Shown here one piece after another: positions 8,585-17,181 of a stretch of 64,000 bases of DNA. The stretch is taken from positions 124,001 through 188,000 of the forward strand of contig NZ_QNQP01000005.1 of the NCBI RefSeq assembly GCF_003316635.1. Direction: 5' to 3'. The position numbers were made by a program, and so were the translations under genes. The notes beneath the pieces were generated by a model. It saw nothing but the letters and a program-made list of their open reading frames with translations, did no database searches and had not been told where the DNA came from. Each line of letters opens with the position of its first letter. Positions within the stretch are counted from its first letter, which is position 1. This stretch comes from Roseovarius dicentrarchi. Lineage in GTDB: Bacteria; Pseudomonadota; Alphaproteobacteria; Rhodobacterales; Rhodobacteraceae.

Positions 8585-9143
8585 GCGCAGCGATCCCGAC
8601 TGGCTGCTGGCGCAGAAATCGGGCTGGACCCGCGCCGATCTGATGTGGGAACGGCTGATGGAGGCGGGCAATCAGGCGTATTGCGCGGGCCGGATGGCCC
8701 GCGCCGCGCGGCTGTTTTTTGCCGCCGATGCGCTGGCGCGGGGCCGCTTCGATGCGCGCGATCTGCGCCGCGCCACCGCGCCCGCCGCCCGCGCCATGGT
8801 GCGGCTTGCGCGCGGGCGCAACGCCGGCGCGCTGATCGCATTGGCGCGGCAGGGCTGGCAGATGGCCCCGGCGGCGGTCGCGGAAATGGAGATCCGCCCG
8901 CGCATCCGGTCGTCCCTCTTCCACCTGCGGCTGGAGGCCAAGCATCGCGGGCAATATCAGGACAACCTGCGACTGCGACTGACGCGCATCGCCGAGGAAA
9001 CCAGCGAAACTCTGGCCCAAATGGATGGCATCCCGGCCCCGCACCGCCATTTTTCGCGCTGGCGCGGCGAAAAACCCACCGTCTATGACGGCACGCGCAA
9101 GGTTCTGGCTGCCGCATTGCTGATCCCCGACGCGGCGCCGTGA
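8535..9143 (+). CDS. Uncharacterised Arg/Ala-rich helical protein, translationally coupled to livF
   Basis: A 202-residue protein I do not recognise by family. ATG 8535 has GGAGGG at 8521-8526, 8 nt upstream. It therefore starts 50 bp inside livF in another frame, an unusually long same-strand overlap. The sequence is basic and helix-rich. Residues about 37-105 (WERLMEAGNQAYCAGR..RAARLFFAADALARG..) look like one or two degenerate tetratricopeptide-like helical hairpins. There is no signal peptide, membrane segment or obvious catalytic motif. Its position at the end of the importer operon suggests an accessory role, but that rests on context alone. Confidence 0.7.
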   Translation: MSYTIMKPSVPRTWAFKRSDPDWLLAQKSGWTRADLMWERLMEAGNQAYCAGRMARAARLFFAADALARGRFDARDLRRATAPAARAMVRLARGRNAGALIALARQGWQMAPAAVAEMEIRPRIRSSLFHLRLEAKHRGQYQDNLRLRLTRIAEETSETLAQMDGIPAPHRHFSRWRGEKPTVYDGTRKVLAAALLIPDAAP

Positions 9144-9212
9144 CCGCCAGGCCACTGGCGGCGCCCGCGATTTACGCTAAAGTGCCGACCGATGCTGCAA
9201 AAGGGACGGTGC

Positions 9213-10067
9213 ATGGCGACAGACGATCTGAGGGTGCTGATCCTTGGCGGCACAGGCCGCGTCGGGCGGATGCTGCGCCGCTACTGGGATGCCGCGCCGC
9301 CGCGTGCCCTCAACCTGATCTGGCAGGCGCGGGACGGCAGCGGCGATATCCAGTGGGACGCGGCGGATGGCGCCGATGCGCTGGCCGCGCAGGGCGCGTT
9401 CGATCGGCTGCTGGTGCTGGCCGGCGTCACCCCGTCCGAGGAGGCCGATCTGGACCAGAACGCCGTGATCGCCCGCGCCGCCATGGATGCCGCAGAGCGG
9501 ATGAGCGCGGCGCATGTCCTGCTCGCCTCAAGCTCTGCCGTTTACGGCACAGACAGCGCACGCCCCTTTACCGAAGACGACGCGCCAAACCCCGCCACCC
9601 CTTATGCCAAGGCCAAACATGAGGCCGAGCGCGCCGCGCTGGCGCCGGATACTGCGCCTGCATGTGCGATGCGCATCGGCAATGTTCTGGGCGCCGATGC
9701 GCTGATGCTGAACGCCGCGAATGCCAGTGACGCACATCCCGTGGCGCTGGACCAGTTCAGCGACGGCAACGGCCCCCTGCGCAGCTATATCGGCCCCGAA
9801 ACACTGGCGCGTGTGCTTGAGACGCTGCTGCGCAAGGGCGCGGCGCTCCCCGATGTTCTGAACATCGGCGCGCCCGCGCCGGTGGCGATGCAGACCCTTT
9901 TGGAAGTCAGCGGCACGCCATACGTCACGCGCCCCGCGCCGCCGGATGCTGTTCAGAACATCACGCTGGACTGCACCGCACTGGGCAGGTTGCACAGCTT
10001 TGGCGATGATGCGTCCGATGCGGCGCGGATGCTGGACGAATGCCACCGGGTAAGGGACCGCGCATGA
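9213..10067 (+). CDS. NAD-dependent epimerase/dehydratase (extended SDR)
   Basis: A 284-residue extended short-chain dehydrogenase/reductase. I chose ATG 9213 because GGGA lies about 7 nt upstream; ATG 9192 has no ribosome binding site. The nucleotide-binding GGTGRVGRM occurs at the N-terminus. The active-site pattern is Ser/Thr (ASSSAV), then Tyr-x3-Lys in PYAKAKHEAE. Such enzymes modify nucleotide sugars. The 3' end overlaps the sugar transferase gene by ATGA, tying it to polysaccharide synthesis. The protein is slightly short and diverged in the substrate domain, so the sugar cannot be named. Confidence 0.8.
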   Translation: MATDDLRVLILGGTGRVGRMLRRYWDAAPPRALNLIWQARDGSGDIQWDAADGADALAAQGAFDRLLVLAGVTPSEEADLDQNAVIARAAMDAAERMSAAHVLLASSSAVYGTDSARPFTEDDAPNPATPYAKAKHEAERAALAPDTAPACAMRIGNVLGADALMLNAANASDAHPVALDQFSDGNGPLRSYIGPETLARVLETLLRKGAALPDVLNIGAPAPVAMQTLLEVSGTPYVTRPAPPDAVQNITLDCTALGRLHSFGDDASDAARMLDECHRVRDRA

Positions 10068-10669
10068 CCCCCTTCAAGCGGTTTTTCGACATCATATCAG
10101 CCATCTTTCTGGGCACCCTGCTGCTGCCGGTGATGATCGTGGTCGCGGTGATGATCCTTGTGCGCGACGGGCGCCCGATATTCTATATTGCCGAGCGGAT
10201 GAAGACGCCGACGCAGGCGTTCGGCCTGATCAAATTTCGCACCATGCGCCCCGATCCGGGCGACAGCGGCGTATCGGGCGGCGACAAGCGGGATCGCCTG
10301 ACGCGCACCGGCGCGATGCTGCGGGCAAAGCGGCTGGACGAATTGCCGCAGATCCTGAACGTGCTGAAGGGCGATATCAGCCTCGTCGGCCCGCGCCCGC
10401 CGCTGCGCCTCTATGTCGAGCGGTTCCCCGAAATCTATGCGCAGGTGCTGAAATCGCGGCCCGGCATCACCGGGCTGGCCACGCTTTATTTCCACGAGCA
10501 TGAGGAATATCTGCTGGCCCCCTGCCGGGACGCGGCCGAGACGGACCGCGTTTATTCCCGGCGCTGCGTGCCGCGCAAGGCGGCGATCGACCTGATATAT
10601 CAGCGCAACAGATCGTTCTGCTACGATTGGGAAATCATGCTGAAAACGGTGTTCCGCCGCCTGCGCTGA
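10064..10669 (+). CDS. Phosphoglycosyl transferase (bacterial sugar transferase, WcaJ/PglC superfamily)
   Basis: A 201-residue monotopic phosphoglycosyl transferase. One N-terminal hydrophobic segment (residues about 9-30) is followed by the catalytic domain with IKFRTM, LRAKRLDELPQ (the Asp-Glu of the active site), VGPRPPL and the PGITGLATL segment. It transfers a sugar phosphate to undecaprenyl phosphate to start glycan assembly. The start at 10064 overlaps the epimerase stop by 4 bp. The gene is convergent with gpsA, with a 4-bp gap and no terminator between them. Confidence 0.9.
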   Translation: MTPFKRFFDIISAIFLGTLLLPVMIVVAVMILVRDGRPIFYIAERMKTPTQAFGLIKFRTMRPDPGDSGVSGGDKRDRLTRTGAMLRAKRLDELPQILNVLKGDISLVGPRPPLRLYVERFPEIYAQVLKSRPGITGLATLYFHEHEEYLLAPCRDAAETDRVYSRRCVPRKAAIDLIYQRNRSFCYDWEIMLKTVFRRLR

Positions 10670-10673
10670 GGTG

Positions 10674-11654
10674 TCAGAACTCCTCCTTGATGGGGCGCGA
10701 AAGCAGCCCCTCAACGGCGTCTTTGGGCGCTATTTCACCCGCGATCAGCTGGCGCGTCGCCTTCAGGATGGGCGCGCTGACGCCATGATCGTCCGCGATG
10801 CGCCCGGCGATCTGAACCGTTGCCGCCCCCTCGGCCAGGGGGCGCCCGGCCAGATCCTCCCCCCGGCCCAGCGCCACGCCATAGCCGAAATTGCGCGATT
10901 GCGGGGACGAGCAGCTGAGCATCAGATCGCCAAAGCCCGACAGGCCCAGATAGGTCTGTGCCCGCCCGCCCATCGCCGCGCCGATGCGGCGCAGTTCCAC
11001 AAAGGCGCGGGTGATCAGCGCGGCCTTGGCGCTTTCACCGAATTCAAGGCCGATGACCACGCCCGCCGCGATGGCATAGACGTTTTTCAGTGCGCCGCCC
11101 GTTTCAACGCCCGTCATGTCGTCGCTGGCATAGGCGCGAAAACTGTCCGAGCTTAGCGCGCGGCACAGCGCCAGCGCCGCCGCCTCGTCCCCCGCGGCGA
11201 GCGTCACGGCCGTCGGCTTGCCCCGCGCGACATCGCTGGCAAAGCTGGGACCGGACAGGATCGCCTGCGGATGATCGGGGCAGATGTCCGCAATGACCCG
11301 GCTAAGCGGCAGCCCGCTGCCCAGCTCGATCCCCTTGGCAGTGTTGATCAATGTCGCGCCCGGCGCCAGCTGCCGCGCCAGGGCGGGCAGCGCGCCGCGC
11401 AGGCTTTGCGCGGGAATGGCCAGAATGACGGTCGGCGCGCCCTGCAACACCGCCTGATCGGTCGCCGCCTCAACCCGGTCGGGCAGGATGATATCGGGCA
11501 AATAGCGCGGGTTGCATCGCCGGGTATTCAGCGCCTCTGCCACGGCAGAATCGCGGCAAAGCAGAATCGCCTGCCGGCCTGCGCGCGCCGCAACGCAGGC
11601 CAGCGCCGTGCCCCACGCCCCGCCGCCAACCACAACCACCGTGTTCTCTGTCAT
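10674..11654 (-). CDS. gpsA: Glycerol-3-phosphate dehydrogenase [NAD(P)+]
   Basis: A 326-residue cytosolic enzyme that reduces dihydroxyacetone phosphate to sn-glycerol-3-phosphate for phospholipid synthesis. The dinucleotide-binding GGGAWGTALA is at the N-terminus and the conserved NTAKGIE lies near residue 110. The start at 11654 follows GGAAAG; an upstream in-frame ATG at 11675 is possible. The C-terminal substrate-binding helices end in LLSRPIKEEF. Many alphaproteobacteria keep gpsA next to unrelated genes, so no functional link to the polysaccharide genes is implied. Confidence 0.93.
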   Translation of the reverse strand: MTENTVVVVGGGAWGTALACVAARAGRQAILLCRDSAVAEALNTRRCNPRYLPDIILPDRVEAATDQAVLQGAPTVILAIPAQSLRGALPALARQLAPGATLINTAKGIELGSGLPLSRVIADICPDHPQAILSGPSFASDVARGKPTAVTLAAGDEAAALALCRALSSDSFRAYASDDMTGVETGGALKNVYAIAAGVVIGLEFGESAKAALITRAFVELRRIGAAMGGRAQTYLGLSGFGDLMLSCSSPQSRNFGYGVALGRGEDLAGRPLAEGAATVQIAGRIADDHGVSAPILKATRQLIAGEIAPKDAVEGLLSRPIKEEF

Positions 11655-11772
11655 GCCGCTTTCCGCCCATTTCATGCCACTCCGCTGCGCCATATGCTAA
11701 CGCCGCGCCTTGCCCCCGGCCACGCAAAAATCGCACCGGATCAAAGGCTAGCCAGCCAAAGCTGAACCGGCG

Positions 11773-11794
11773 TGACCACTATCCGTTGTGGTCA
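11773..11794. promoter_or_regulatory. Inverted repeat TGACCAC-N8-GTGGTCA upstream of the export gene
   Basis: Perfect 7-bp arms (11773-11779 and 11788-11794) lie in the 264-bp gap between divergent gpsA and the export-lipoprotein gene. It is about 120 bp from each start. It may be an operator or a hairpin; nothing in the window identifies the binding protein. The rest of the gap shows no further clear signal. Confidence 0.4.
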
Positions 11795-11918
11795 GCAGGC
11801 CCCACAGGCCGATGGTTGGGTCTTATTGGGGCTTTTTAGGTTGTCGGACGTATGGGCCAAAGGGTAGAGGTGACATAACAGGCGCCCGGCGCCCGGCATC
11901 TTTGCGAGGACTTCAGAC

Positions 11919-13052
11919 GTGGGCCAGATGATCAAATCCACCCGGCAATATGCCAAATGGGCTGTTCTGGGGATCATGTTGCTTGCCGTGCCCGCCTGCG
12001 GCCTGCCGCGCGGCGCGGCGATCACTTCGGAAATCGTTAACGAAGAACGCGCCGAGACGCCGACATATGAAGTGATCCGCGTGGGACGCGCCAACGCAGC
12101 GGCAATCGCAACCTGGCCCAGCACCGGCACAAATGACAGCTTTCACTGGCCGAAGGCGTCGAATGGTCCGCGCAGCGCAATTATCCAGCCGGGTGACAAG
12201 ATCAGCCTGGCGATCTGGGACAACCAGGACAACTCGCTTCTGACGCAGGCCGATGGCAAAACCGTTGCCATGCCCGGCCTGACCGTATCGCCGACCGGTA
12301 CGATTTTCGTTCCCTATCTCGAAGAGGTGGTGGTCACCGGGCAAACCCCAGCGCAAGCCCGCCGCGAAGTGCAAAACCGCCTCAGCCTGATCGTGCCGTC
12401 CGCGCAGGTCCAGCTGGAGCTGGAGCCGGGTCAGAACAATTCGGTCAATCTGGTATCCGGCGTGGCGCGGCCGGGCAGCTTTCCCTTGCCGGACCGCAAC
12501 TACAAGATCCTCAGCCTGATCGCGCAGGGCGGCGGCATCGCGCCCACCTTGCGCAACCCGCAGGTGCAGTTGCAACGGGGCGGCACCACCTACCGCATTC
12601 GCGCGGAACAGCTGTTTGGAAACGGGGCGCATAACATCACCCTGCGGGGCGGCGACAGCGTGGTTGTGACCGAGGACCAGCGATACTTTACCGCGTTTGG
12701 CGCAACCGGCAGTGAACGGTTGATCAAATTCGAATAGGACCAGATCACAGCGCTTGAGGCATTGTCGATCATTGGCGGCCTGTCCGAAAGCCGTGCCAAC
12801 CCCAAGGGCGTTCTGGTACTGCGCGATTACAGCGTTTCCGCCTTGCGCCCGGATGGCACCGGACCCAGCAAACCGCAGGTCGTGTTTGCCTTTGACATCA
12901 CCAGTGCGGATGGCCTGTTTGCCGCGCGCAAATTCCAGATTCAGCCGGAAGACACAGTTATGGCAACCGAATCCGCTGTTGCATCGGTTCGCACGGTTCT
13001 GGGTCTGGTCGGATCCGTGTTCGGTGTGGCCAACACGGTTCAGAACTACTGA
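11919..13052 (+). pseudogene. Wza-like polysaccharide export lipoprotein, interrupted by an in-frame TAG
   Basis: The first frame, 11919-12737 (272 residues), starts at GTG with GAGGA 8 nt upstream. It encodes a lipoprotein signal (LLAVPAC lipobox), the Poly_export domain (IQPGDKISLAIWDN) and SLBB repeats (VNLVSGVARPGSFPL). It stops at TAG 12735-12737. Translation in exactly the same frame resumes immediately with DQITALEALSIIGGLSESRANP and runs to a natural stop at 13050-13052 (about 105 residues). This is the expected second SLBB motif and C-terminal tail of the family. The joined length of about 377 residues is normal for the family. One base change (CAG, AAG or GAG to TAG) explains the break. 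The outer-membrane exporter is probably truncated, unless this is a sequencing error or the amber codon is suppressed. Confidence 0.85.
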
Positions 13053-13274
13053 CGCAGATGGCGCCGCGTACAGCCCAAGACGCCGCGCTTACGGCCTTTT
13101 GAGGCACAAAAACACGGAACCGATGGGCGCGGCGCCGGGTTACCATGCCAGCGCGGGGTACGGCTGTGCCGCGTTTGACGGCAGGCTTTCGGCTTGACGC
13201 CATCTGGCCGCTTCGTCATGGTCCGGGCCGTCTGTACCTAAGACCTCGCCAATACCTTGGAAAGGGAGAGAGAC

Positions 13275-14033
13275 ATGAAATTCAGCTTTAAGAAAATGGC
13301 ATTGGCCAGCGTGGCAAGCGCCGCAATGGCCGTGGGCGCAATGGCCAACGCAGACGATGTGCGCGTGGCAACCGATCCCAGCTTTGTTCCGTTTGAAATG
13401 ATGGATCAGGAATCCGGCGAGATGGTCGGCTTTGACATGGACATCATCCGCGAAATCGGCAACCGCGCCGGCTTCACGCCCAATATCAACACGATGGACT
13501 TTAACGGTATCATCCCTGCCCTTCAGACAGGGAACGTGGATATCGCCATTGCCGGCATGACCATCACGGACGAGCGGCGCGAAGTCGTCGATTTTTCCGA
13601 TCCCTATTATGACAGCGGCCTCCAGCTGCTGGTTGGCAAGGACAACACCGACGTCAAAGCCGTCGAAGATCTGGCCGGGCTGAAGATCGGCACCAAGATC
13701 GGCTCGACCAGCTTTGATTTCCTGACCGAAAAATTCGGCAGTGACGCCACGATCACGCCCTATCCCGGCTCTGCCGACATGTATATGGCGCTGGTCGGCG
13801 GCAGCGTTGACGCGGTATTCTATGACGCGCCAAACGTCGGCTACTTCTCGCAGACGCGCGGCGAAGGCCGGGTCAAGGTTGTCGGCCCCCTCTATGAGGG
13901 CCAGCAGTACGGCATCGCCTTCCCCAAGGGCAGCGACCGTGTGGACGCCGTGAACGAGGCGCTGGCCTCCATGCGCGAAGACGGCACCTATGACGAAATC
14001 CACGCCAAGTGGTTCGGCAAAGCCGAAGAATAA
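13275..14033 (+). CDS. Polar amino acid ABC transporter substrate-binding protein (GlnH-like)
   Basis: A 252-residue periplasmic receptor of the SBP_bac_3 family. ATG 13275 follows AAGGGAGAGAG. Residues 1-26 form a Sec signal ending AMANA. The mature start [16 protein letters not shown] and the motif [11 protein letters not shown] are classic for the glutamine/lysine/arginine/histidine receptors. [21 protein letters not shown] is the ligand-binding segment carrying the conserved Arg and Asp. It is followed by the cognate permease and ATPase. The exact ligand is unknown; glutamine-like is the best guess. Confidence 0.88.
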   Translation: MKFSFKKMALASVASAAMAVGAMANADDVRVATDPSFVPFEMMDQESGEMVGFDMDIIREIGNRAGFTPNINTMDFNGIIPALQTGNVDIAIAGMTITDERREVVDFSDPYYDSGLQLLVGKDNTDVKAVEDLAGLKIGTKIGSTSFDFLTEKFGSDATITPYPGSADMYMALVGGSVDAVFYDAPNVGYFSQTRGEGRVKVVGPLYEGQQYGIAFPKGSDRVDAVNEALASMREDGTYDEIHAKWFGKAEE

Positions 14034-14081
14034 GCCTTGCCCACGGGCATTGCGATCATGGCCGCATAATGCGCGGCCCTG

Positions 14082-14113
14082 CCTCCCCGAGGATGCATCT
14101 TCGGGGAGGTTTT
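14082..14113 (+). terminator. Attenuating hairpin between binding protein and permease
   Basis: Near-perfect stem: 14082-14090 pairs with 14101-14109, and pairing can extend inward through GATGCATC. Four Ts follow. An intercistronic hairpin after a binding-protein gene is a common way to make more receptor than permease and ATPase, by partial termination or mRNA stabilisation. Confidence 0.7.
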
Positions 14114-14149
14114 CACGTCAACGGATATTTCCCTACCGGAGCCTGACTT

Positions 14150-14818
14150 GTGAATTCATTTCAATTTGACTGGCAGGCGGCTTTCGCCTCCATCCCCTAT
14201 CTGCTCAAGGGCGTGCCTTACACGCTGATGATCTCGTTCGGCGGCCTCGCCATCGGTTTCCTGATCGGCATACTTTTCGGCCTCATGCGCATCAGCCCCA
14301 CCGCATGGCTGCGCGTGCCTGCCATCGCTTATATCGAGGTGTTTCGCGGCACGCCCGTTCTGGTGCAGGTCTTGTTCATCTTCTACGGCCTGCCGCAGCT
14401 GCTGGGGTCACCGATTGACGCGCTGACAGCCGGTATTGCGGCCATCGCGGTCAACTCCGGCGCCTATATTTCCGAGGTGGTGCGCGGCGGCGTGCAATCC
14501 ATCGAACGCGGCCAGCGCGAGGCCGGCGTCTCGCTGGGCCTGACGCGGGCGCAGACGTTCCGCTATATCATCTGGCCGCAGGGGTTTCGCCGGATGATCC
14601 CGGCGCTGGGCAATCAGGCCATCATCAGCATCAAGGATACGTCGCTGTTTGCCGTGATCGGCGTGGGCGAACTGGTCCGGCAGGGGCAAATCTACATCGC
14701 GACCACCTTCAACGCGCTTGAGGTCTACCTGATGGTTGCGCTGATGTATCTGGCGATCACATTGACGCTGTCGGTGTGCCTGCGCCTTCTGGAACGCAAG
14801 GGGCTGGTTGGACAATGA
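14150..14818 (+). CDS. Polar amino acid ABC transporter permease (HisM/GlnP family)
   Basis: A 222-residue permease with five predicted helices. The start is GTG 14150, with GGAG upstream. The HEQRG/HisM signature region is clear: [22 protein letters not shown], then the EAA loop [29 protein letters not shown]. Only one permease gene is present, so the channel is presumably a homodimer. Its stop overlaps the ATPase start by ATGA. Confidence 0.9.
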   Translation: MNSFQFDWQAAFASIPYLLKGVPYTLMISFGGLAIGFLIGILFGLMRISPTAWLRVPAIAYIEVFRGTPVLVQVLFIFYGLPQLLGSPIDALTAGIAAIAVNSGAYISEVVRGGVQSIERGQREAGVSLGLTRAQTFRYIIWPQGFRRMIPALGNQAIISIKDTSLFAVIGVGELVRQGQIYIATTFNALEVYLMVALMYLAITLTLSVCLRLLERKGLVGQ

Positions 14819-15591
14819 GCGTGAAAAACATGACAGACAAGGACGCCAAGCCCATCGTCAAGATGGAGAAACTGAACAAGCATTTCGGCACCCTGCACGT
14901 GCTCAAGGACGTGGATCTGTCCGTCACCCCCGGCGAGGTGGTCGTGATCATCGGTGCCAGCGGATCGGGTAAATCGACGCTCATCCGCTGCATCAACGGG
15001 CTGGAGGAATTCCAGTCCGGCAGCCTCGATGTGGACGGCAAGAAGCTGGAGCCGCATGGCAAGGCGTCTCAGGCGTTGCAGCAGATCCGCACCGAGGTCG
15101 GGATGGTGTTCCAGCAGTTCAACCTGTTCCCGCATATGACGGTGCTGGACAACGTCACGCTGGCCCCGATGAAGGTACGCGGCGCCAGCCGCGAGGAGGC
15201 GCAGAAAACCGCGCGCCGCCTGCTGGAACGTGTCGGCATTTCCGATCAGGCCGAAAAGCACCCGACGCAGTTGTCGGGCGGCCAGCAACAGCGCGTCGCG
15301 CTGGCCCGTGCGCTGGCGATGGAGCCACGCCTGATGCTGTTTGACGAGCCGACATCGGCGCTCGACCCCGAGATGATCGGCGAGGTGCTGGACGCCATGC
15401 GCGAGCTGGCCCGCGAGGGGATGACGATGGTGATCGTCACCCACGAGATGAATTTCGCGCGCGAGGTCGCGGACCGTGTGATTTACATTCACAAGGGCGA
15501 AATCGTCGAGCAGGGCACGCCCGACGCCGTGTTTGACAGCCCGCAGAACGAACGCACGCAAAGCTTCCTTGCGCGGGTTTTGACGCACTAG
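14815..15591 (+). CDS. glnQ: Polar amino acid ABC transporter ATP-binding protein (GlnQ-like)
   Basis: A 258-residue ATPase. Walker A is [13 protein letters not shown], the signature [17 protein letters not shown], Walker [15 protein letters not shown], and the switch His is in VTHEMNFA. The Q-loop sequence [18 protein letters not shown] is diagnostic for the amino acid group. ATG 14815 overlaps the permease stop. An in-frame ATG at 14833 is an alternative start, as the first six residues add nothing to the domain. A terminator follows the gene. Confidence 0.93.
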   Translation: MSVKNMTDKDAKPIVKMEKLNKHFGTLHVLKDVDLSVTPGEVVVIIGASGSGKSTLIRCINGLEEFQSGSLDVDGKKLEPHGKASQALQQIRTEVGMVFQQFNLFPHMTVLDNVTLAPMKVRGASREEAQKTARRLLERVGISDQAEKHPTQLSGGQQQRVALARALAMEPRLMLFDEPTSALDPEMIGEVLDAMRELAREGMTMVIVTHEMNFAREVADRVIYIHKGEIVEQGTPDAVFDSPQNERTQSFLARVLTH

Positions 15592-15614
15592 GCAGCGCCT
15601 CTTTGCGGCAACAG

Positions 15615-15641
15615 GCCCGGCTGGACCCAGCCGGGCTTTTT
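15615..15641 (+). terminator. Rho-independent terminator after the amino acid importer
   Basis: Perfect 10-bp arms, 15615-15624 with 15627-15636, are followed by five Ts. It closes the binding protein-permease-ATPase operon just before the LysR regulator promoter. Confidence 0.88.
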
Positions 15642-15660
15642 CGTGCGTGCTGCGGTTGTA

Positions 15661-15677
15661 TTTGATTAATATTCAAA
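15661..15677. promoter_or_regulatory. AT-rich dyad TTTGA-N7-TCAAA upstream of the LysR gene
   Basis: A 17-bp inverted repeat of the T-N11-A class used by LysR-type regulators, 48 bp before the LysR ATG. It is a plausible autoregulatory site. It does not share its arm sequence with the dyad before fdsG, which weakens the case that one protein binds both. Confidence 0.4.
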
Positions 15678-15724
15678 GAACCGTCATGCTGATTGAGGAT
15701 TTCAATCACGCGAAAGATGCTGTC

Positions 15725-16612
15725 ATGCTGGACAAATTGGAGATGTTCATCGCCCTCGCCAAGGCCAGGCATTTCGGCAAGGCGGCGGAGGATATGGGCA
15801 TCACCCAGCCAACCCTGTCCACGGGCATCAAAACCCTTGAGGATCAGCTGGGGGTCAAGCTGGTCTTTCGCGGGTCAAAATACGGCGGGCTGACGCCCGA
15901 AGGGCACAGCGCACTGGAATGGGCACGCCGCATCGTTGGGGATGCGCGGCAGCTGAAAGACGAAATGCGATTTAAAAAGAATGGCTTGACCGGGCAGCTG
16001 CGCGTTGCTGTCATCCCCACGGCCCTGACCTGGGCCGCGCAGTTATCGGCGCGGTTCAGCGAACGAAATCCGCGCGTCCGGCTGACCCTGTTGTCGCGCA
16101 CCTCGATCGAGATTCTGTCGATGATCGAGAATCTGGATGTGGATGCGGGCATCACCTATCTGGACAACGAGCCGACCGGCCGCGTCAGTACCGAACCGCT
16201 CTATCGCGAGCGATATATGCTGGTTTGCAGTGAAAACTCGCAATTTGCGGGCCGCGAATCCGTCGGCTGGAAAGAGCTGGAGAAGGAGCGGCTGGCCCTT
16301 CTGACGCCCGAAAACCAGAACCGCCGAATCATCAACCGCCATTTTCAGGATGCCGGCGCCACGCCGGATGCGTGGATCGAATCAGATTCGCCCATTGTTC
16401 TGGTGGCAAATGTCGAAAAAGGCGACTGGCTGACCATCCTTGCCGCCGACATCGCCGCCTTTCTGACCCATGGCAAGGCGCTGCGTCTGATCCCGCTGTC
16501 AGGCACCACAACCGCGCCCAGCGTTGGGCTTGTCGCCCCTTATCGCGAGCCGCACACGCCCACTTTGCAGGCTCTTTTGAACGAGGCGCGGATGATGTCA
16601 GATATCCGGTGA
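15725..16612 (+). CDS. LysR-type transcriptional regulator, probable regulator of the fds operon
   Basis: A 295-residue LTTR. ATG 15725 places the winged-helix domain (MLDKLEMFIALAKARHFGKAAEDMGITQPTLS..) directly at the N-terminus. Upstream in-frame starts add a non-conserved leader. Residues about 90-290 form the LysR substrate-binding domain, with the linker region GQLRVAVIPTALTW. It lies 92 bp upstream of fdsG on the same strand. A LysR regulator (FdsR) next to fdsGBACD is known in other formate-oxidising bacteria, so control by formate is likely. This is inferred from position. Confidence 0.85.
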   Translation: MLDKLEMFIALAKARHFGKAAEDMGITQPTLSTGIKTLEDQLGVKLVFRGSKYGGLTPEGHSALEWARRIVGDARQLKDEMRFKKNGLTGQLRVAVIPTALTWAAQLSARFSERNPRVRLTLLSRTSIEILSMIENLDVDAGITYLDNEPTGRVSTEPLYRERYMLVCSENSQFAGRESVGWKELEKERLALLTPENQNRRIINRHFQDAGATPDAWIESDSPIVLVANVEKGDWLTILAADIAAFLTHGKALRLIPLSGTTTAPSVGLVAPYREPHTPTLQALLNEARMMSDIR

Positions 16613-16623
16613 TTGGTATTCCC

Positions 16624-16646
16624 TATCGCTTGACGAGAATGCGATA
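16624..16646. promoter_or_regulatory. Dyad TATCGC-N11-GCGATA upstream of fdsG
   Basis: Perfect 6-bp arms (16624-16629 and 16641-16646) with an 11-nt spacer lie in the 92-bp gap before fdsG, 58 bp from its ATG. The TTGACG within the spacer could act as a -35 element. Size and position fit a LysR activator site. Confidence 0.5.
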
Positions 16647-16704
16647 TTGAATAAAGATCACGCCCACAGGTAGCCTTCTGCAAGCACAGCAGAAAAGGCC
16701 AGCC

Positions 16705-17181
16705 ATGCAACATTCGACGCCAGCCCCGGCAGACCCCGACATTCAGGCGCTCATCGCCGACCACCTGCATCTGGAAGGTCCGCTTCTTCCGATCCTGCAC
16801 GCCATTCAGGCCGCGTTCGGCCACATCCCCCAGACAGCCGTGCCGCTGATCGCCGTGGCGCTGAACATCACCAAGGCCGAAGTGCATGGCGTGATGTCCT
16901 TCTACCACGACTTCCGCGAGGTTCCCGCCGGGCGCCACGTCGTCAGGATCTGCCGCGCCGAGGCGTGTCAGTCCATGGGCGGCACCGCACTGGCCGAAGG
17001 CGCGCTGGCTGAACTGGGCGTCGCGTGGCACGGCACCACCCCCAACGGAAACGTCACGATCGAGCCGGTCTACTGCCTTGGCCTGTGCGCCTGCGCACCC
17101 GCCGCAATGATCGACGGCAAGGTGGTCGGCCGTCTGGACGCCGCCCGCATGAGCAAGCTCTTGAAGGAGGCAGGCGCATGA
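16705..17181 (+). CDS. fdsG: NAD+-dependent formate dehydrogenase, gamma subunit (FdsG)
   Basis: A 158-residue NuoE-like thioredoxin-fold subunit holding one [2Fe-2S] cluster. The four ligands are visible as C83 and C88 (ICRAEAC) and C124 and C128 (YCLGLC). It relays electrons between the FdsA and FdsB modules of the cytosolic enzyme that oxidises formate to CO2 with NAD+. It is the first gene of fdsG-B-A-C-D; its TGA overlaps the fdsB ATG. Confidence 0.93.
   Translation: MQHSTPAPADPDIQALIADHLHLEGPLLPILHAIQAAFGHIPQTAVPLIAVALNITKAEVHGVMSFYHDFREVPAGRHVVRICRAEACQSMGGTALAEGALAELGVAWHGTTPNGNVTIEPVYCLGLCACAPAAMIDGKVVGRLDAARMSKLLKEAGA

Noticed and set aside
9140..9622. Plus-strand ORF starting at 9140 directly after the unknown gene
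   Set aside because: It is Arg/Gly-rich and out of frame with the epimerase that clearly occupies this interval.
12735..12737. TAG decoded as pyrrolysine
   Set aside because: No pyl genes are visible, the protein family has no known need for it, and a one-base nonsense change is simpler.
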